Shown: positions 1-4,455 of the stretch, in pieces
Layout of the letters: each line of letters begins with the position of its first letter
How positions within the stretch are numbered: position 1 is the first letter of the stretch
Origin: Mxb001 sp964537955
GTDB taxonomy: Bacteria > Actinomycetota > Actinomycetes > S36-B12
Length of the DNA: 5,996 nt
Direction of reading: 5' to 3'
Assembly: GCA_964537955.1 (NCBI GenBank)
Contig: CAZICY010000073.1
Span: 1 to 5,996 of the forward strand
Position numbers and translations under genes: made by a program
The notes under the pieces: model-generated
What the model was told of the DNA's origin: nothing
Seen by the model: the letters and a program-made list of their open reading frames with translations, nothing else
The model's database searches: none

Positions 1-1534
1 CCGAGCAGGGGTAGACGCCGGGCGTGTAGCCGAAGGGCACGGTGAGCACGGCCGACAGGTTCGGTCGCAGAGACTTCACTCCCGTGAGCACCTGCTCGGA
101 TTGGTTGCGTCCCGGTGCCCCCGTGACGACCCTCCACGTGGTCGGGTCGATCTCTGACTGCGAGAAGGACGCGCTCAGAGCACGGTCATTGCCACACGTG
201 ACGACGACGTGCTGCACGCCGGAGGCGTCCGTGGCCGCCACGTCGATGGTGACGTCCTTGCCGGATCGTCCGACGTCGACGACACCGGGATTGACCGTGA
301 GAGCCTCCAGGCGTGGGCCCTCGATGTCGCGCTCATCGCCACCCACGAGCGTGACGGCCTGCGGGATCCACAACTGTGACTCCACGCCGTCGTCATCCGT
401 GACGGTCACCATGCAGTCGTAGCTTCCGTTTGCGAGGGTTGCACGCATCGGCCAGGTGTGCCGGAGTGTCGACGTCGAGCCATCACGGCTCAGGGCGAAG
501 TCGGCCGAGTGGGGGCCGTGTCCGGAGCCGGAGTTGGCATACGGCAGTCCGCCGCGACCAGACCAGTAGGTCAGCATGAAGGCATCGCTCCCGGAGCCCA
601 CCGGCCCGCGGTTGACGCCACACATCGTCGTCATCTCCTTGAGTCCCGCCGGTGCATCCACGACCACGGTCGCGGTCGCGGTCCGGGATCGCTTGCCCAT
701 GTCGATCACCGACGGTGTGAAGTCGACCGAGACAATTTCCGGGGCAGGCTGGCCGGCGGTGAGGTCCACCACGACCTCGAAGGCGTTGTCCTTCTGCAGG
801 TATCCCCTGTGGCCGAGGCGATCGACGGCGGAGATGGTGCACGCGATCGTGCCCGATTCCACCGCCTTGCCGATGGGCAAGCGCAGGTCAAAGGTGAGTG
901 TCGAGTCACGCAAGGTCCATGAGATTCGGTCGTCTGGGAGCTCTTGGCCCCTCTGCCACAGGATGAAGCCGGCATCGTCAGGGGCGGTGTAGCCGGGGAT
1001 CCCGACCTCGAAACCCCATTGAATGACCGTCTCGCGCCGAATCGGGTACGCCCCGTATGGCCCGGGAGGCTCCATGCGGGCGCACTCCAGCAAGCCGCCA
1101 GCCAGGCCCCACTCGTCATCGAAGGTCAGGGTGACGCGCGCCTCACCACCCGCGCGCGTAGCGTCGATGACCCCAGGCGTGATCGTCACGTCCATCTGCG
1201 GCGGTGAGTCGTCATACCGGCAGGTGGCGACTCGCTTCTCGCCTGCCTGGTAGTCGCAGAGGTCGTCGCCGGGGCCGCCGTTGAGGGCATCCTGACCGGG
1301 GCCGCCATCGATGATGTCATCGCCTGCAAGCCCGATGATCCGGTCATCGCTGCCGAGGCCGCAGATGACGTCGTCTCCCTTGGTCCCGCGGAGGACATCG
1401 GCCTTGGCCGTGCCGACAATGGTGCACTTGTCCCCGTTGAAGGCGCGCGGGGCCTGCTTGGCCGCGGCCACCCCAGCCCCCGTGAGTGAGGCGGCAACGA
1501 CGGTCACCGCGAGCAACGAGCGCACAAACATCAT
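1..1534 (-). CDS. Secreted RTX-type calcium-binding protein with repeated Ig-like domains (C-terminus beyond window)
   Basis: My reading of the minus strand gives 511 uninterrupted codons from ATG at 1534 to the window edge, with no stop, so the C-terminus is missing. Residues 1-25 are a signal peptide (MMFVRSLLAV, hydrophobic core, then GVAAA before K26), so the product is exported. Residues 41-94 are six exact nonapeptide units of the GGxGxDxUx type (such as GLAGDDIID and GGPGDDLCD), which in known RTX proteins form a Ca2+-binding beta-roll. Four cysteines (37, 58, 93, 105) bracket this block. Then come three repeats of about 130 residues opening with PGVID, PSVID and PGVVD (about 120, 274, 416), each with a Cys pair (151/232, 305/374, 447/510), which looks like an Ig-like beta-sandwich. 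No catalytic domain is visible. A second in-frame ATG (1531) sits 8 nt from the G-rich ribosome site and is an equally good start. The role is probably surface or extracellular binding (inference). Confidence 0.88.
   Translation of the reverse strand, partial: MMFVRSLLAVTVVAASLTGAGVAAAKQAPRAFNGDKCTIVGTAKADVLRGTKGDDVICGLGSDDRIIGLAGDDIIDGGPGQDALNGGPGDDLCDYQAGEKRVATCRYDDSPPQMDVTITPGVIDATRAGGEARVTLTFDDEWGLAGGLLECARMEPPGPYGAYPIRRETVIQWGFEVGIPGYTAPDDAGFILWQRGQELPDDRISWTLRDSTLTFDLRLPIGKAVESGTIACTISAVDRLGHRGYLQKDNAFEVVVDLTAGQPAPEIVSVDFTPSVIDMGKRSRTATATVVVDAPAGLKEMTTMCGVNRGPVGSGSDAFMLTYWSGRGGLPYANSGSGHGPHSADFALSRDGSTSTLRHTWPMRATLANGSYDCMVTVTDDDGVESQLWIPQAVTLVGGDERDIEGPRLEALTVNPGVVDVGRSGKDVTIDVAATDASGVQHVVVTCGNDRALSASFSQSEIDPTTWRVVTGAPGRNQSEQVLTGVKSLRPNLSAVLTVPFGYTPGVYPCS
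1253..1414 (-). repeat. Six tandem 27-bp units encoding RTX calcium-binding nonapeptides
   Basis: The codons for residues 41-94 of the secreted protein divide into six units of exactly nine residues: GTAKADVLR, GTKGDDVIC, GLGSDDRII, GLAGDDIID, GGPGQDALN and GGPGDDLCD. The Gly-x-x-Gly-x-Asp pattern is cleanest in units 2-6; the first is degenerate. Two units carry Cys near their end, a variation often seen in short actinobacterial RTX blocks. Family knowledge: alternating turns of such units bind Ca2+ and fold only after export. Confidence 0.85.
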
Positions 1535-1539
1535 CAGGA

Positions 1540-1545
1540 CCCCCC
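1540..1545 (-). promoter_or_regulatory. Probable ribosome binding site of the RTX protein gene
   Basis: The minus strand reads GGGGGG just upstream of the start. It lies 5 nt from the ATG at 1534 and 8 nt from the in-frame ATG at 1531, so it does not settle which of the two codons is used. It is a G-rich variant of the usual GGAGG. Confidence 0.45.
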
Positions 1546-1644
1546 GATCGGCCTTCCAGCCTCGAAGGTAGGGGGAGCACGCCGAGGATGCGCGCCGAGC
1601 GATGCCCCGCGAGGGATCTGTGGCGCACCTCACGGCCCTGCCCC

Positions 1645-1668
1645 GACCCCCGTGGCAGCATGGGGGTC
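1645..1668. repeat. Inverted repeat, 7-bp arms, 10-nt spacer (possible operator)
   Basis: GACCCCC at 1645-1651 is the exact reverse complement of GGGGGTC at 1662-1668, separated by ten bases. It lies about 110-135 bp upstream of the RTX gene start and about 170 bp past the stop of the ligase remnant. There is no T-run on either side, so it is not a classical intrinsic terminator. An upstream regulator site is possible. In G/C-rich DNA, arms made of C- and G-runs arise by chance fairly often. Confidence 0.35.
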
Positions 1669-1835
1669 CCCATCCACTCAGGCGACCTCAAGCGGGGAAA
1701 TCTCTTGAGAGCACACTCACGCAACGGTCTTTCCCAAGGCCGACCTTGGTGAGGTGTCGCTGGAGTTCCCAAGAAGCCTTGCTCAGGCCGTGTGGAAAGG
1801 CACGATCTGCCCCAACGGGAGGGTCAACCCCGGGC

Positions 1836-2351
1836 TCAACCCCTGAAAGCGGTAGCGCAGGCGTGTACCCCCGCCTGCTCCTTAGCGAGCGCGATGTCAT
1901 TCACCAGCGCCTCCACGAGTGCCGGATCGGCCGCCCCTTCGGGATAGAGCGCTTGCACCCGCTTGGCCACCTCCGCGGCAGCCTCAGCCGCCGGGATATC
2001 CCCGACTCCGAGGTAGTAGCGGGCCCGCAGCACCCAGGCCAGGTCAAACAGCGGGTCGATCTCCACGCCCTCGGCTGTGTGCGACGCTGCCTCGTCGAAG
2101 CGCTGCTGCTGCACGAGCACGTCTGAAGCGAAGTTGATCATCGGCGGGCATGGCCGATCCAGATCGACCGCCTGCAGTGTGGCGGGCACGCTGATCTCCG
2201 CCGGCAGCTGCTGTGTCACCTGCACCCGCAGCACGCACGGGGTCATCGGATTGGCGATGAAGTCCAGCGCCTGCTCCTGCGAGGCGATCGACTGCACCTG
2301 ATTCGTTAGCCCGATCTGCGAGCCGACCAGGATCGCCTCTCCAAGCGCCAA
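1836..2351 (-). pseudogene. N-terminally truncated third copy of the O-antigen ligase-like gene (C-terminal domain only)
   Basis: The minus-strand frame ending at TGA 1838-1836 matches the C-terminus of the gene at 4456-5996 from LALGxxILVGxQIGL to the shared ending KEQAG. By hand count about 128 of 161 aligned residues are identical. What remains is the end of the last membrane segment and the extracytoplasmic tail with the TPC cysteine, the DRPC cysteine and the AWVLRARY...GVGD TPR-like stretch. The whole polytopic ligase domain, including the RQ..W, GTGPDG and AHN motifs, is absent. Homology stops at about 2351. The open frame can be prolonged to a TTG at 2402, but those residues match nothing and no ribosome site precedes it. 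Two other differences from the intact gene are visible: a four-codon loss (VIEQ) and loss of the stop, which adds ten residues after KEQAG. No internal stop or frameshift has accumulated. I call it a remnant unlikely to act as a ligase; expression of a soluble or anchored tail cannot be excluded. Confidence 0.8.
1869..2351 (-). repeat. Direct repeat copy B: ligase C-terminal domain, remnant
   Basis: This is the partner of the segment at 4459-4953, in the same orientation. It is 12 bp shorter because four codons between the two tail cysteines are missing. The adjacent complete gene has residues at that position (ALQN, between TQV and MPTEQ), so the change is a deletion here rather than an insertion in the other copy. 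Confidence 0.75.
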
Positions 2352-2385
2352 ACCGGGATTAGACTCAATTGTACGGCGAACCGGT

Positions 2386-2425
2386 CTTCGGGGGCGAGCC
2401 AATACCGGCGAACGTATCCCCGAAG
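2386..2425 (-). terminator. Stem-loop after the complete ligase gene, possible terminator
   Basis: CTTCGGGG at 2386-2393 is perfectly complementary to CCCCGAAG at 2418-2425, giving an 8-bp stem with a 24-nt loop that could pair internally through GCC/GGC. On the minus strand it starts 12 nt after the TAG (2440-2438) of the complete ligase gene, the expected place for a terminator. No U-tract follows, which is common in high-GC Gram-positives but lowers certainty. Confidence 0.4.
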
Positions 2426-2437
2426 GTAGCGCGACGG

Positions 2438-4339
2438 CTACTCCTCGCTGTCGAGGTCCTTGCGAAGCGACTCCAGGCTCCCCACCGCGATGTCATTGCC
2501 CGGAAAGCGCTCAATCAGGCTCGCCGCCACGTCGTAGTCGGATTCCGCTGCTGACAGATCGCCCACCAGCAGGTGATAGCGCGAGCGCAGGATCCATGCT
2601 GTCGCCAAGTCGGGGTTGTAGGTGATTGCCGCGAGGGTTGACCGCTCCGCAACTCCCACATCCTCCTGCAGGATGGCAACTTCCGCTTGGATGTTCGTGA
2701 TGGTGTCGCATCGCGGATCCAGGTCTGCCGCCGCATAGACGGCAGGGATGCTCTGCTCAGTTGGCATGTTCTGCAGGGCCACTTGCGTGAGCGGGATTCG
2801 CGACGCGCACGGCGTCCACGGAGACTCAAGAAGAGCGGTGAGGCCATCTGCGTCAACCATGCCCGAGGTCCGCGACTCGATCACGAGGCTGGGGGCGACC
2901 GTGGCAACCCCGAGCGCGCCGAGCAGCACTCCGGCAACTGGTACCCAAACGGGCGTGGGCTCACTCGACGGTGTCACTGGACGCACTTGCGCAGGCGCAC
3001 GACCCGAAGCCCCATTACGCCCACGCTTGGTTGGAGGCACAGGCGTGCGACGGACTGGAGTTGAGGGAGGAGGAGACTCCACCGCAGGCTCTGCTCCAGG
3101 CGAGGCGAGCACGATCACGAGCCCCAGGAGGATCCACCCGGTCGCAAGGAGCGCGCTGGCGTCAATCGACACCATCGCTTGAGTCAGGTAAGCCACGAAG
3201 GCTCCGCCGATCGACGCGGCGAGCACAGCGTCACTCTGCGGTCGCTTGCCCATGGCCACAAGCAAGAGGAGAGCCGCGCTCACCATGGCAACGACCCAGA
3301 GCGCACCGGCGACGAACCCCAGAGTGGCCGCGTATTGAAGCGGGACGTTGTGGGCGGCGGAGAGCGGGACCTGGGTCCCCACCAGCTCGATGTAGAAGTC
3401 TGGAGAGTACTCGTTCGCGAAGCGCTGCAGCCCGTCCGGTCCGGTTCCGAATATGGGCATTGCCGACGCGACTTCCCAGCCCGTGGCCCACGTGCCCTGT
3501 CGGATGCGGAAATTGATGTCCTGCCACAGGAATGCAAGTGGCCCGTATCCGGCGAAGGACGCCAAGGTGACAGCTGCGCTGACTCCGACCACGCCCGCCG
3601 AGGCAATGAGTGCCAATCGCCGGTGCGAGCCGCGGTAAGCCAAGGACCAAAGCACTAGCAGGGCAACCAGTCCCGCCGCCAGGGACGCTGGACCTTGCTC
3701 GGCCCCGGTAGCGGAGGCAAGGAGCACCAGGATCACGGCCAGGAGAGCCGCCCAGACCCGCTGCCACAACGGTGCCGTCCCTGTGAGCGCTCTCCCGATG
3801 GCGAGCACGCCCATGATGGCAAAGTAGGCTGCGGAGAAATTGGTGTTGCCCATGGTGGCGATGACCGAGTTAGTGGGGAGTCCACCCACTACCTGCGTTC
3901 CCGACAATTGTGCGAGTCCAATGAGCGCCACAGCGGTCGCGCCAACAAGCAACCACGTGACGACTCGTGACACCTCGCCGCGACGCAGCGTGGTCGCAGC
4001 AAGCAGGATCAATGCGACCGCGAGCAGGGATAGGAAACCGTTGGATCGCCCCCACCAACCCATCAGGCTGACCGGCAGAGGCCCACCGCTGAAGATCAGG
4101 GAGAGCAAGGACCATGTCGCTAGGCCAAGCGCCGCACCGACGGGAATCCACGCCACTCCGCCGGGATGCATGCCCTTCCGCCAACGGCGGATGACGGCAG
4201 GTAGCGCGCCGAGCGCCCCGGCTACCAGGACGAGGAGCTTGGGCCCCGCGAGGTAGTCGTTGATCGGTGCCCACCAGACGAGGCAGACGAGGGAGACAAC
4301 GATGCCGAGATACTCCGGGAGTCCCCAGCGCCTCACCAT
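2438..4339 (-). CDS. O-antigen ligase/polymerase-family membrane protein with C-terminal TPR-like extracytoplasmic domain
   Basis: This is a complete 633-residue integral membrane protein. About twelve hydrophobic segments lie between residues 10 and 412, with the large external loop of the Wzy/WaaL family at about 263-331. That loop holds R280-Q281 with W284, the GTGPDG turn (298-303) and AHN (329-331). H330-N331 followed by nine residues and G341 fits the ligase signature H[NSQ]x9Gxx[GTY], except that the last position is Ala344. MGNTNFSAAYF (163-173) is shared with the neighbouring paralogue. A Pro/Arg-rich linker (413-462) leads to a further membrane segment (463-487) and a tail with Cys511 and Cys544, then a TPR-like helical stretch (about 555-605, AWILRSRYHLLVGD). 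Family members transfer or polymerise undecaprenyl-linked glycans outside the membrane. Ligase, polymerase and protein-glycosylating members cannot be told apart here; an LPS role is unlikely in an actinobacterium. The GTG at codon 2 has better spacing (5 nt) from AGGGGG than the ATG (2 nt), so the true start may be 4336. Confidence 0.88.
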   Translation of the reverse strand: MVRRWGLPEYLGIVVSLVCLVWWAPINDYLAGPKLLVLVAGALGALPAVIRRWRKGMHPGGVAWIPVGAALGLATWSLLSLIFSGGPLPVSLMGWWGRSNGFLSLLAVALILLAATTLRRGEVSRVVTWLLVGATAVALIGLAQLSGTQVVGGLPTNSVIATMGNTNFSAAYFAIMGVLAIGRALTGTAPLWQRVWAALLAVILVLLASATGAEQGPASLAAGLVALLVLWSLAYRGSHRRLALIASAGVVGVSAAVTLASFAGYGPLAFLWQDINFRIRQGTWATGWEVASAMPIFGTGPDGLQRFANEYSPDFYIELVGTQVPLSAAHNVPLQYAATLGFVAGALWVVAMVSAALLLLVAMGKRPQSDAVLAASIGGAFVAYLTQAMVSIDASALLATGWILLGLVIVLASPGAEPAVESPPPSTPVRRTPVPPTKRGRNGASGRAPAQVRPVTPSSEPTPVWVPVAGVLLGALGVATVAPSLVIESRTSGMVDADGLTALLESPWTPCASRIPLTQVALQNMPTEQSIPAVYAAADLDPRCDTITNIQAEVAILQEDVGVAERSTLAAITYNPDLATAWILRSRYHLLVGDLSAAESDYDVAASLIERFPGNDIAVGSLESLRKDLDSEE

Positions 4340-4341
4340 TG

Positions 4342-4347
4342 CCCCCT
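4342..4347 (-). promoter_or_regulatory. Ribosome binding site of the complete ligase-like gene
   Basis: The minus strand reads AGGGGG, then GCA-type spacing to the start. It is only 2 nt from the ATG at 4339 but 5 nt from the in-frame GTG at 4336, so spacing favours the GTG as start. The two choices differ by one residue. Confidence 0.5.
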
Positions 4348-4397
4348 AGTCCTCACAAAGCGACGCGCACCCGCGAAGAGTCGGCGCGACGGACCAA

Positions 4398-4426
4398 ATT
4401 GTAGGCGTAAGGCTAGTACCTGTTCC
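4398..4426 (-). promoter_or_regulatory. Candidate promoter of the complete ligase-like gene
   Basis: The minus strand carries TACAAT (4403-4398), one mismatch from TATAAT, in the 116-bp gap between the two ligase-like genes. GGAACA (4426-4421) lies 17 bp upstream and matches TTGACA only in its ACA half. The implied 5' leader is about 50 nt. An imperfect dyad, GTTC at 4422-4425 and GAAC at 4437-4440, overlaps the -35 side and could be an operator. If real, the second gene can be transcribed separately from the first. Confidence 0.4.
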
Positions 4427-4455
4427 GCCGGTGACCGAACCTTGAGCGCCGCGCG

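Larger units (their letters stand above)
1535..1835. other. Non-coding gap upstream of the RTX protein gene
   Basis: About 300 bp separate the stop of the truncated ligase remnant from the RTX gene start. I see no credible gene in either direction. The stretch contains three small inverted repeats on the plus strand: GACCCCC/GGGGGTC (1645-1651 and 1662-1668), CCAAGG/CCTTGG (1734-1739 and 1744-1749) and CCTTC/GAAGG (1552-1556 and 1564-1568). A minus-strand TACCTT at 1570-1565 has the shape of a -10 box but lacks a -35 partner at normal spacing. The gap should hold the promoter of the RTX gene, but I cannot place it confidently. Confidence 0.6.

Noticed and set aside
458..992. Overlapping plus-strand open frames
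   Set aside because: They are antisense to the well-supported secreted RTX/Ig-like protein, whose motifs and domain repeats lie in the minus-strand frame.
1565..1570. Minus-strand TACCTT as the -10 box of the RTX gene
   Set aside because: The hexamer 17 bp upstream has no resemblance to TTGACA, and TAnnnT strings are too frequent to accept alone.
1344..1772. Minus-strand open frame of 142 codons across the start of the RTX gene
   Set aside because: It is in another frame than the signal peptide and RTX units and encodes low-complexity Arg/Gly-rich sequence.
1824..1843. Two TCAACCCC direct copies 12 bp apart at the remnant's stop codon
   Set aside because: Only two short copies are present; too little to call a site, an iteron or a duplication of an insertion target.
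1602..2126. Plus-strand open frame of 174 codons
   Set aside because: It is antisense to the ligase remnant and non-coding gap, is rich in Arg/Pro/Ser as expected from G/C-rich shadow frames, and has no recognisable motif.
2352..2402. TTG at 2402 as a genuine start giving a 188-residue protein
   Set aside because: The first 17 residues match neither paralogue, no ribosome site precedes the TTG, and it lies inside the stem-loop after the neighbouring gene.
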